A DNA stretch of 17,934 nucleotides from CAZWSE01 sp964636575 (lineage in GTDB: Bacteria > Pseudomonadota > Alphaproteobacteria > Rhodobacterales > Rhodobacteraceae), in assembly GCA_964636575.1 (NCBI GenBank), contig CAZWSE010000068.1, positions 1 to 17,934 on the forward strand. The letters run 5' to 3'. The notes beneath the pieces were generated by a model, which was not told the origin of the DNA, ran no database searches, and worked only from the letters and a program-made list of their open reading frames with translations. This document shows, one piece after another, positions 1 through 6,595 of the stretch (its first letter is position 1; each line of letters begins with the position of its first letter). The position numbers were made by a program, and so were the translations under genes.

Positions 1-26
1 GCACTGTGGATGGCATCGACAGACAT
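1..26 (-). CDS. possible start of a further operon gene, cut by window edge
   Basis: On the minus strand the comE stop TAA overlaps an ATG (TAATG, bases 28-24), and the frame stays open to the window edge, giving MSVDAIHS plus a partial codon. A GGAGG lies 13 bases before this ATG, inside the end of comE, which is slightly long for a ribosome site but suggests that translation continues. The product cannot be identified from eight residues. In related operons a sulfolactate dehydrogenase, a sulfoacetaldehyde acetyltransferase or a desulfonating enzyme could be expected here, but nothing in the bases shows which. It may also be chance. Confidence 0.3.
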
Positions 27-580
27 TAGGCTTTTACGGCCTCCATAAAGCGGTGGCGGATGACAACCGGGTCCAGTGTGATGACGGGCAGCTTGATATT
101 CCCGCTGTCACATTTGCACACGATGATGGTCATTTGATCGCTGTCCACGGCCTCTTGTAAGACCGGCGCAAGGTCTTTGTCTTGCACCTCGATCACGTTG
201 TCACACCCACAGGCACGCGCCACGTCTGTCAGGTTGGTCTTCATGCCTGCGTAGGTCGGCTGATCCCCGGTTGAGCCGTAAGACCCGTTGTCGATGATCA
301 ACAGCGTGTAGTTGCCCGTCGCATTATTGGCGATGGTCGGCAGCGTGCCAAGGTTGGTGAGGACCGATCCGTCCCCGTCGATGGAGATCACGGGCTTGTC
401 CTGCGCCAGCGCCAGACCAAAGCCGATGGAGGACGACAGACCCATTGTGCCGAGCATGTAAAAGTTACGCTCGTTGTCGTCGATCATGTGCAGCTCTTGG
501 CTGGGCAAACCGATGTTACACACCACAAGATGCGGATTAAGGATCGGGGCGATTTCTTTCAAGATTTCTGAACGGATCAT
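26..580 (-). CDS. comE: sulfopyruvate decarboxylase, beta subunit (ThDP-binding)
   Basis: A 184-residue protein with the pyrimidine/ThDP-binding half of a thiamine-diphosphate decarboxylase. The GDGS motif is at residues 69-72 and the matching Asn is at about 98 (IDNGSYGST), the usual spacing of the ThDP/Mg site. With ComD it should decarboxylate 3-sulfopyruvate to sulfoacetaldehyde in the cytoplasm; the archaeal ComDE pair makes the same reaction in coenzyme M synthesis, and in bacteria it serves sulfolactate/DHPS breakdown. I chose the ATG at 580 because it overlaps the comD stop (ATGA, 577-580), a clear sign of translational coupling; a longer reading to 640 would run through comD. Length fits a split ThDP enzyme subunit. 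Phosphonopyruvate decarboxylase is a related alternative, but that enzyme is normally one fused chain, and the sulfonate context favours ComE. Confidence 0.85.
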   Translation of the reverse strand: MIRSEILKEIAPILNPHLVVCNIGLPSQELHMIDDNERNFYMLGTMGLSSSIGFGLALAQDKPVISIDGDGSVLTNLGTLPTIANNATGNYTLLIIDNGSYGSTGDQPTYAGMKTNLTDVARACGCDNVIEVQDKDLAPVLQEAVDSDQMTIIVCKCDSGNIKLPVITLDPVVIRHRFMEAVKA

Positions 581-1083
581 TGGTCGCCATAGCCTCCCCA
601 GAAGTTGGCGTCGGTCAGGATCGCCACAGGTTTGTTGCACATGAATGTGTATTTCAGGATGTTGTCGAACTCTTCGACATCCTTTTGCCAGTGGAAGTGG
701 TAGGTCGGGATGTTCATCTGCGCCAGCAGCGCTTTGGTGTGAACGGCCATTTCGACCTGACAGGCGACAGGCTCGCGCAGCTCACCACGGTAAGAGATGA
801 TCATCGGCAGCGGCATACGGTAGAATTGTGTGAGCGTGGCCAACGTGTTGATCGTGACCCCGATGGCCGTGTTCTGCATGATGATCGCGGGGCGCTTGCC
901 GCCCATAAAGGCACCGGCACACAGCCCCATGCCTTCGTCTTCCTTATTTGAGGGGATATGGAAGATCTCGTCGCGCGCCTCGACCTCTTCGATCACACCA
1001 GCCAACTGTTTGCACGGCACGGTGGTCACGAATGAGACGTCGTTTGCGACAAGATCGTCCACGATCTTCTTGTCGATATTCAT
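577..1083 (-). CDS. comD: sulfopyruvate decarboxylase, alpha subunit
   Basis: A 168-residue protein matching the N-terminal (catalytic Glu) half of ThDP decarboxylases. The stretch SNKEDEGMGLCAGAF (residues 45-59) corresponds to the family motif in which a conserved Glu (E48 or E50 here) activates the thiamine ring; TTVPCKQLAGV near residues 20-30 is the N-terminal substrate-side segment. It pairs with ComE, whose start overlaps its stop, so the two subunits should be made in equal amounts. The ATG at 1083 is preferred over the longer frame to 1161 because the extension overlaps the usp gene, looks non-conserved, and a GAAAGG sits about 10 bases before 1083. A 47-base spacer separates it from the upstream usp gene. 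Its place at the end of an hps operon indicates that DHPS carbon is routed through sulfopyruvate and sulfoacetaldehyde. Confidence 0.85.
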   Translation of the reverse strand: MNIDKKIVDDLVANDVSFVTTVPCKQLAGVIEEVEARDEIFHIPSNKEDEGMGLCAGAFMGGKRPAIIMQNTAIGVTINTLATLTQFYRMPLPMIISYRGELREPVACQVEMAVHTKALLAQMNIPTYHFHWQKDVEEFDNILKYTFMCNKPVAILTDANFWGGYGDQ

Positions 1084-1130
1084 GAGAGAAAAGCCTTTCT
1101 GATTGGGTAGAAGAATTGAAAATGCCTGCG

Positions 1131-1541
1131 CTAGGTGCTGCGATAAACATGCACAGCGCAAGGCGCATGCCGCACAACACGCGCAGCAGTCGAGCCCAGC
1201 AAATAGTCGCTGAACCCTGGTTTATGTGATCCCATGACGATGCAATCGACACTGTGTTCGGATGCATAATCAATGATGGAGCGATAGGTATGCCCAACCA
1301 CCATCTCGGCTTGTACGCCGTTCAAGTGTTCGGTTTTTGCCTGCAATTCGGCCCGCGCCCGCGCAAGCCCTTCTTGTTTTACGTCGTCATCGACATAAGC
1401 CTGAACCGATCCTTGAGGCGCCTCATAGACATGCAGGGCGATGATCTCACCGGAGCCGCCGGTCAAGGCGTTAGCAATCTCCAAGGTGCCTTTGGACACA
1501 CCGTGGTCGAGGGCCATGGGCACGAGGATTTTCTTATACAC
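1131..1541 (-). CDS. universal stress protein (UspF/TeaD-like) in the TRAP operon
   Basis: A 136-residue single-domain Usp. The start MYKKILVPMAL and the C-terminal nucleotide-loop region MGSHKPGFSDYLLGSTAARVV followed by CAVHVYR are typical of the ATP-binding UspF/UspG branch (G-x-x-G-like loop then GS/T). The start codon is GTG at 1541, supported by GGAG eight bases upstream. It lies 27 bases after the hpsP-like gene and 47 bases before comD, so it is cotranscribed with the sulfonate genes. A Usp is coded with a TRAP transporter in at least one studied case: TeaD of Halomonas elongata binds ATP and modulates the ectoine TRAP transporter TeaABC. By analogy this protein may tune uptake by the transporter upstream in the operon; that role is inference. 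Confidence 0.85.
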   Translation of the reverse strand: MYKKILVPMALDHGVSKGTLEIANALTGGSGEIIALHVYEAPQGSVQAYVDDDVKQEGLARARAELQAKTEHLNGVQAEMVVGHTYRSIIDYASEHSVDCIVMGSHKPGFSDYLLGSTAARVVRHAPCAVHVYRST

Positions 1542-1568
1542 GGGTCGATCTCCAATTCAGCGGTGTTG

Positions 1569-2549
1569 CTATGGCCAAGGGGCAAGAATGATTTTTGGCG
1601 TCGCAACTTTGCCGGCGTGCAGATCTGCAAAGGCCGATGTCCCCTCTGCCAAGGGGCGTGTTTGTGTCCAGTCCAACGGGCCGAGATGTCCGTCGAAAAG
1701 GGCCGCAGCGGTGTCGCGGAAATCGGCGGCAGTGTATGTATAAGTCCCAATAAACGTGATCTCTTGCAAAGTGGCGCGACGCACATCGAACCCGGGATTG
1801 TCATCACCCAAGCCCACATGCGCGATCACGCCGCCCGGCTGTACAAGGCTGGATGCAGAGGCACGTGTGACCCCGAAGCCAACCGCGTCGATCACAATGG
1901 GATAACTTTGATCGGTTGAAGCAACCGCAGTTTGACCCGCCTGTTCACACAAAAACGCGCATCTGGCGGGATCAGGTTCAACCACGGTCACATCGTCCAA
2001 GCCCATGGCCTTCAGCGCAAGGGACGCGGCCAAACCGATGGCGCCCCCACCGATAACCAGCGCGCGCTGGTCCATCGCAGGATGCAGGGCGTCCAGCGCC
2101 AAACGGGAAGCGTGCCAGCTGACGGCCAATGGTTCAGCAAGCGCGGCCTTTTCCAGCGGCACATGATCCGGCACTTCGACCAGATTGGACATCGGCATTG
2201 CCACATATTGCGCAAATGCGCCTTCGCGTGGCATCATTGAGATGATCTGCCTCTCAGGGCACAGGTTCTCGCGGCCTGCCTTGCAAGCAGGGCAGACACC
2301 GCATGTCACCAGTGGATTCACAGTGACGCGCATCCCATCATGTGTGCCGCCTTTGATCGTTCCAGCCGCCTCGTGACCCAGAATAAGCGGCGCAGGACGG
2401 CGTGCATCGTGACCCAGATAGGCATGCATATCGGATCCGCAGATGCCAACGGCTTCCACCTTGATCAGGTGCTCTCCCGCTTGCGGGATCGCATTCGGCA
2501 CATCGGTGAAACCCAAAGTTTCAACACCCTGATAAACCAGTGCTTTCAT
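1569..2549 (-). CDS. hpsP: zinc-dependent alcohol dehydrogenase, probable DHPS 2-dehydrogenase
   Basis: A 326-residue medium-chain dehydrogenase. Catalytic zinc ligands are visible as C37 (GICGSD), H59-E60 (LGHE) and E139. The structural zinc Cys set is C83, C86, C89, C97. The Rossmann motif GGGAIG is at 167-172, with E191 at the end of the second strand where an acidic residue favours NAD over NADP. The gene order transporter - hpsN - SDR - zinc ADH fits hpsO/hpsP of known DHPS clusters, where these enzymes act at C2 to interconvert DHPS stereoisomers through a keto intermediate. The start ATG overlaps the stop of the upstream SDR (ATGA, 2546-2549). It is a little shorter than many sorbitol/threonine dehydrogenases (about 340-350). 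Another possibility is that it oxidises sulfolactate to sulfopyruvate. The family is certain; the exact substrate is inferred from context. Confidence 0.75.
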   Translation of the reverse strand: MKALVYQGVETLGFTDVPNAIPQAGEHLIKVEAVGICGSDMHAYLGHDARRPAPLILGHEAAGTIKGGTHDGMRVTVNPLVTCGVCPACKAGRENLCPERQIISMMPREGAFAQYVAMPMSNLVEVPDHVPLEKAALAEPLAVSWHASRLALDALHPAMDQRALVIGGGAIGLAASLALKAMGLDDVTVVEPDPARCAFLCEQAGQTAVASTDQSYPIVIDAVGFGVTRASASSLVQPGGVIAHVGLGDDNPGFDVRRATLQEITFIGTYTYTAADFRDTAAALFDGHLGPLDWTQTRPLAEGTSAFADLHAGKVATPKIILAPWP

Positions 2550-3307
2550 TTTGCAGTGAACCCCCCGTCAACCATCAGAACCTGACCTGTGACAAATGCA
2601 GACGCATCCGAGGACAAGAACAGGATCGGGCCGTCGACATCCTCCAATGTGCCATTGCGACCCACACAGGTTTGCGCCGCATTGCGCTCTGCGCGTGCCG
2701 GATCATCAAAAACTGCGGCCGTCAGTTCCGTCGGGAAGAACCCCGGCCCAATCGCATTTGCGGTGATCCCGTGAGGAGACCACGCCTCGGCCATTGCGCG
2801 GGTTAATTGGCTGATGGCGCCCTTGGTCGCGCCGTAGGCAATGCCACCCGGAAAGGCCCGCGTGCTTTGCAACGAGGCAAAGTTCACGATGCGTCCCCAG
2901 CCCTTGTCACGCATGGCAGGCACAAAGGCCTGAGACAAAAAGAACGGCGCATTAAGGTTCAGGGCAATCGTTTGATCCCAACCTTCCCGCGTGACGTCAT
3001 CTGCCGCTTGCCGCGTGTTGACGCCTGCTGCATGCACCAAAATGTCTGGGTCACCAAACGGGGCAGAAACATCGCGAACCAGTTGCGCCAAGCCGTCCCG
3101 ATCCGCCACATCCGCCACGATACGCGCAGCGTTTGGGCCGATTTCAGCACAGAGGCTGTCCAAAGCCTCTGCGCGTCGTGCAATCCCCACAACCGACGCC
3201 CCCGCTGCGGCCAGCGCGATCGCTGCGCGACGTCCAAGGCCGGAACTGGCACCTGTGATACAAGCTACCTTGCCAGAGAGGTCAAAAAGGGGAGCGATGT
3301 GGGTCAC
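2546..3307 (-). CDS. hpsO: short-chain dehydrogenase, probable DHPS 2-dehydrogenase
   Basis: A 253-residue classical SDR. The cofactor motif TGASSGLG is at 18-25, the HAAG motif at 92-95, and the catalytic tetrad N118, S145, Y158 and K162 (YGATK) is complete; PG follows the active site at 188-189. The second strand ends in ARR, with basic residues at 44-45 that could accept NADP, so cofactor choice is open. The start is GTG at 3307, four bases after the hpsN stop, with GAAGG in the end of hpsN as ribosome site. Its stop overlaps the next start. The position directly after hpsN matches hpsO in known DHPS operons, where the product is thought to work with HpsP in interconverting DHPS stereoisomers. 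Substrate is inferred; the fold and catalytic residues are seen. Confidence 0.75.
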   Translation of the reverse strand: MTHIAPLFDLSGKVACITGASSGLGRRAAIALAAAGASVVGIARRAEALDSLCAEIGPNAARIVADVADRDGLAQLVRDVSAPFGDPDILVHAAGVNTRQAADDVTREGWDQTIALNLNAPFFLSQAFVPAMRDKGWGRIVNFASLQSTRAFPGGIAYGATKGAISQLTRAMAEAWSPHGITANAIGPGFFPTELTAAVFDDPARAERNAAQTCVGRNGTLEDVDGPILFLSSDASAFVTGQVLMVDGGFTAK

Positions 3308-3311
3308 GTGT

Positions 3312-4619
3312 TTAACCTTCAGCCGTCAGGTCAAAGTTCTCGCCGGGGAAATACTTTGCCAAACGCACATCTGCGGCGCGGGCGTGCCCTTCCATTCCCT
3401 CAAGGCGGCTAATACGGGCCGTTGCAATCGCCACATCTTTGGAGGCTTCCTGCGTTGCGCGCTGCCATGTGACGATCTTCATGTACTTGTGCACCGACAG
3501 ACCACCCGTGTAGCCTGCCGCACCAGAGGTCGGCAGAACGTGGTTTGTGCCTGACGCTTTGTCACCGTAAGAAACTGTCGTTTCTTCGCCCAAGAACAGC
3601 GACCCGTAGCAGGTCAGGTTTCCCAGCCACCAATCGAGGTCTTCGGCCATCACGGTCAAATGCTCCGGTGCGTATTCGTCGCTGCATTTGGCCATATCAA
3701 CGCGGTCGCCGCATACGATGACTTCGGCATAATCGCGCCATGCAGCAAAGGCGTTGTCGCGGTTTAGCTGTGGCAGGTCCTCGATCAACGCAGGCACGCG
3801 CGCCATGACATCTTCGGCGAGTGCTTTGTCATCCGTCACCAGCCAGACGGGCGAGTTATAGCCGTGCTCGGCCTGCGACACCAAATCGGTCGCGACTATA
3901 TGTGGATCTGCGGTTTTATCGGCAAGGATCAAGCTGTCAGTGGGGCCCGCGATCATGTCGATGCCAACGCTCCCGAACAAGATGCGTTTGGCCTCTGCCA
4001 CAAACTGGTTGCCGGGCCCGACTAGGATGTTGGCTTTGGGCAGGCCAAACAGACCATAGGTCATGGCCGCAACGCCCTGCACGCCGCCCATTGCTAAAAT
4101 CTTGTCAGCGCCGCAGATATGCGCAGCATAGATGATGGCGGGGGCGACGCCGACGTCAGGCCGTGGCGGTGAGCAGGCGGTGATGTGTTTGCAACCCGCG
4201 ACTTTGGCGGTTGTGACGGTCATGATGGCGCTTGCGATGTGGCTATAGCGCCCACCGGGCACATAGCAGCCTGCGGCATCTACAGGGATTGACTTTTGTC
4301 CAGCCACATACCCCGGCTTGATCTCCATCTCGACGTCCGCAACCGTGCTCTTTTGCAACTCGGCAAAGCGTTTCACGTTGTCATGGGCGAATTGAATATC
4401 GGCTTTGAGCTTGTCGGGGACCAAGGCGCTTGCGGCTTCGATCTCGGCCTGGGTCAACAGGACATTGCCGTCGTACTGGTCAAACTTGGCAGCATATTCC
4501 ATCGCTTTAGCGTCGCCGCCTGCCTTGATGTCGTCCAGAATAGAGACAACCGTATCGTGCACGTCCGATGCGCCGGACGCCGATGTGAGGGTCGCTTTCT
4601 TGAGGTATTCACGTGTCAT
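3312..4619 (-). CDS. hpsN: sulfopropanediol 3-dehydrogenase (HisD family)
   Basis: A 435-residue member of the histidinol dehydrogenase family. Zinc ligands expected from HisD are all present: Q249 and H252 (SQAEHG), D353 (YGDKASGTNH) and H412 (EGMEGHARAAD). The catalytic Glu-His pair is E319-H320 (YAPEH). HpsN performs two successive NAD-dependent oxidations of 2,3-dihydroxypropane-1-sulfonate at C3, giving sulfolactate, just as HisD oxidises an alcohol twice to an acid. The case for HpsN over HisD is the context: TRAP genes 12 bases upstream, the two C2 dehydrogenases downstream and comDE in the same operon, with no histidine gene nearby. A GGACCCC stretch lies just before the ATG. It is the key enzyme of the cluster and acts in the cytoplasm. 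Automatic annotation would likely call it histidinol dehydrogenase. Confidence 0.88.
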   Translation of the reverse strand: MTREYLKKATLTSASGASDVHDTVVSILDDIKAGGDAKAMEYAAKFDQYDGNVLLTQAEIEAASALVPDKLKADIQFAHDNVKRFAELQKSTVADVEMEIKPGYVAGQKSIPVDAAGCYVPGGRYSHIASAIMTVTTAKVAGCKHITACSPPRPDVGVAPAIIYAAHICGADKILAMGGVQGVAAMTYGLFGLPKANILVGPGNQFVAEAKRILFGSVGIDMIAGPTDSLILADKTADPHIVATDLVSQAEHGYNSPVWLVTDDKALAEDVMARVPALIEDLPQLNRDNAFAAWRDYAEVIVCGDRVDMAKCSDEYAPEHLTVMAEDLDWWLGNLTCYGSLFLGEETTVSYGDKASGTNHVLPTSGAAGYTGGLSVHKYMKIVTWQRATQEASKDVAIATARISRLEGMEGHARAADVRLAKYFPGENFDLTAEG

Positions 4620-4631
4620 TGTTTTGGGGTC

Positions 4632-5960
4632 CTACTTGTAGATATCAGGAAGCAAAGTTGTTGAAACGGCAGGCACATAGGCGATGAACAAGACCACGAC
4701 AAACATGCACAATACAAAAGGCACGGCGCGCGCGGCGATCTTCAGGATCGATTCACCCGTGATGCCCGAGACAACAAAGAGATTAAGGCCCAGCGGTGGC
4801 GTGATGAATCCCACACCAAGGGCGGTGATCATCATGATGCAAAACTGGATTTCATTCATGCCGATGTTCTCCGCCAAAGGCTGAAGGATTGGGGCCAGGA
4901 TAACGATATTTGGCGTGGTTTCCATCACACAACCTGCCGCGATCAGGATGCCGATCATCAACAGGATCAGGATCCACGGCTCATTCGTAAGGCTCGTGGC
5001 TGAGGTGACAAAGCCTTGTGGCACACCCATGATCGCGAGGGCTTCGGCCAGTGGGGCAGAAAAGGCGATGATAGGAAGGATCACGCCGTTGACCTTGGCC
5101 GAGCTGACCAGCATCGCGGGAAAATCAGCAAAGCTCAGCGTTCTAAGGAGGAAACCCATCAAGATTGTAACCACGACCGCCGTTGCACCGGCTTCTGTTG
5201 GCGTCAGACGGCCCGAGAAGATCCCGTAAAAAATGATGCCAGGCACGATGAATGCATACCAGCCTGATTTGAGCGAACGGCCAAGGTTGCCGAGCCATTC
5301 CATAAACGTCAGATTGCCACCACCTTCGTAGGCGTAGATACGGTTCACCATGAGGTTGGTGATCAGGATCGCGAACAAGATGCACAAACCGGGGATCAAG
5401 GCCGCGAGAAACAGCGTCGATGCGGAAACACCCAGCACAAGGCCGATGATGATATAAGCGATGGAGGGCGGTATCAGGATGCCGGTACAGGCCCCCGCTG
5501 CCACCAGTGCGCAAGCATAGGGACGCGGATATCCGGCCTCCACCAGTCGCGCGATGGTCATGCGGCCCACCGCAGCAGCCCCCGCAGCGTCAGAGCCAGA
5601 GATCGCAGCGAACATGCCGCACACCAGCACCGTGGCAGAGCCAAACCCACCTTTGGTAAAGCAGGTGAGGGCCTCGGCGACATCAAGAAATTTCCGACTG
5701 AGGCCGGTGCGGACCAGCACGTCACCAGTCAGGATGAACAGCGGGATCGCCGTCAGCGCGAAGGCATCAATGCCCGTGAACAACCGCTCGCCCACAAGGC
5801 TCAGCGGCAGGTCGCCGGACATCAGCAGCATCAGGATCGCAGAGCTGCCGATGGCCGCCCAAACCGGAACCGCCATGGCGATCAGCGCCACAAAGATGAT
5901 GACCGGAACATAGAAATCCCAACCAAGCTCTACCGTCTGCTCAAGCGTATTCCACAGCAT
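4632..5960 (-). CDS. hpsM: TRAP transporter large permease (DctM type)
   Basis: A 442-residue, strongly hydrophobic protein with about twelve predicted membrane helices and DctM hallmarks: AVPVWAAIGSSAIL near the N terminus, ALTAIPLFILTGDVLVRTGL, GSDAAGAAAVGRM, and a second half-repeat ending GVGFITPPLGLNLFVVSGI. It is the ion-coupled channel unit of a TRAP uptake system in the inner membrane, working with the small subunit encoded 11 bases upstream and the periplasmic binding protein. AAGGA about seven bases before the ATG supports the start. It is followed 12 bases later by hpsN, which suggests that the imported substrate is DHPS. The symbol rests on that context, as the permease sequence alone does not reveal the substrate. 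Confidence 0.88.
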   Translation of the reverse strand: MLWNTLEQTVELGWDFYVPVIIFVALIAMAVPVWAAIGSSAILMLLMSGDLPLSLVGERLFTGIDAFALTAIPLFILTGDVLVRTGLSRKFLDVAEALTCFTKGGFGSATVLVCGMFAAISGSDAAGAAAVGRMTIARLVEAGYPRPYACALVAAGACTGILIPPSIAYIIIGLVLGVSASTLFLAALIPGLCILFAILITNLMVNRIYAYEGGGNLTFMEWLGNLGRSLKSGWYAFIVPGIIFYGIFSGRLTPTEAGATAVVVTILMGFLLRTLSFADFPAMLVSSAKVNGVILPIIAFSAPLAEALAIMGVPQGFVTSATSLTNEPWILILLMIGILIAAGCVMETTPNIVILAPILQPLAENIGMNEIQFCIMMITALGVGFITPPLGLNLFVVSGITGESILKIAARAVPFVLCMFVVVLFIAYVPAVSTTLLPDIYK

Positions 5961-5971
5961 CGCGCAGGTCC

Positions 5972-6484
5972 TTAATCAAATAGGGTGTCGCCCTCATAGA
6001 CCGGCTTGCCAGTCTTGAGGGAAATGAAATCGCGGCGCAGCGATTGCAGCAGGCGCCAGATCATCAGGGCAAAGCCCGTTGGGACGGCCATCAAAAACCA
6101 AACCTTTGAAATGCGCAGGCCATCGGTCACAGAACCGAATTTCCATGACACATGCACGGATTCAAACGACCAGTAGAGCGCGATCACCGCGACAACCATC
6201 ATTACGATGTCGCCAAACATATACAGCAGCGCCTTGGGGCGTTGACCGAGGTAATGCATGACCACGTCAATGCGGATATGCGCGCGTTCTTTGACAGCCG
6301 CCGACGCACCGATCCACGCCAGATAGATGAAAGAATAGCGCACGATTTCTTCGCCCCAGATGGACGAATAGGCAAAGATCTCGCGGCGCAGCACTTCGAC
6401 GGCCATGGTGATGACCAACATCACATAGAAGGTCAAAAGCAGCCAGCGTTCCGCGTTTTGATCAAATTTTCGCAAGAGTTCCAT
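5972..6484 (-). CDS. hpsL: TRAP transporter small permease (DctQ type)
   Basis: A 170-residue protein with four predicted membrane helices at roughly 18-38, 50-66, 88-112 and 128-150, the usual DctQ layout. Between helices 2 and 3 it has the typical segment KERAHIRIDVV, seen across DctQ proteins. I chose ATG 6484 (MELLRKFDQNAERW). An upstream in-frame ATG at 6595 would add 37 residues that are basic and unlike the family and would start inside the stem-loop region after the binding-protein gene. The 111-base gap before it is the longest in the operon apart from the leader and holds a strong hairpin. The subunit pairs with the large permease in the inner membrane. Confidence 0.85.
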   Translation of the reverse strand: MELLRKFDQNAERWLLLTFYVMLVITMAVEVLRREIFAYSSIWGEEIVRYSFIYLAWIGASAAVKERAHIRIDVVMHYLGQRPKALLYMFGDIVMMVVAVIALYWSFESVHVSWKFGSVTDGLRISKVWFLMAVPTGFALMIWRLLQSLRRDFISLKTGKPVYEGDTLFD

Positions 6485-6562
6485 GATCGGCCTGTTCGGT
6501 TGTAACACAAAACGACGGCGCATCCCGTGCGCGAACCGTTTTGCATGTCGAAGAGAAAGGGT

Positions 6563-6587
6563 GTCGGACGCCGTGGAGGCGCCCGAC
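6563..6587 (-). terminator. intercistronic stem-loop after the TRAP binding-protein gene
   Basis: On the minus-strand transcript, nine bases after the binding-protein stop codon, GTCGGGCGCC and GGCGTCCGAC form a ten-pair stem (one G-U) around the five-base loop TCCAC. It is followed by ACCCTTTCTCTTCG, which is pyrimidine-rich but lacks a run of T. It could be a leaky terminator or a 3' barrier to exonucleases; either would raise binding-protein output over the permeases, as is common in binding-protein transporter operons. The stem is seen; the role is inferred. Confidence 0.55.
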
Positions 6588-6595
6588 GGGTTCAT

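Noticed and set aside
5972..6595. Longer DctQ reading starting at 6595
   Set aside because: The added 37 residues are unlike the family and would start in the stem-loop region; ATG 6484 gives the usual DctQ N terminus.
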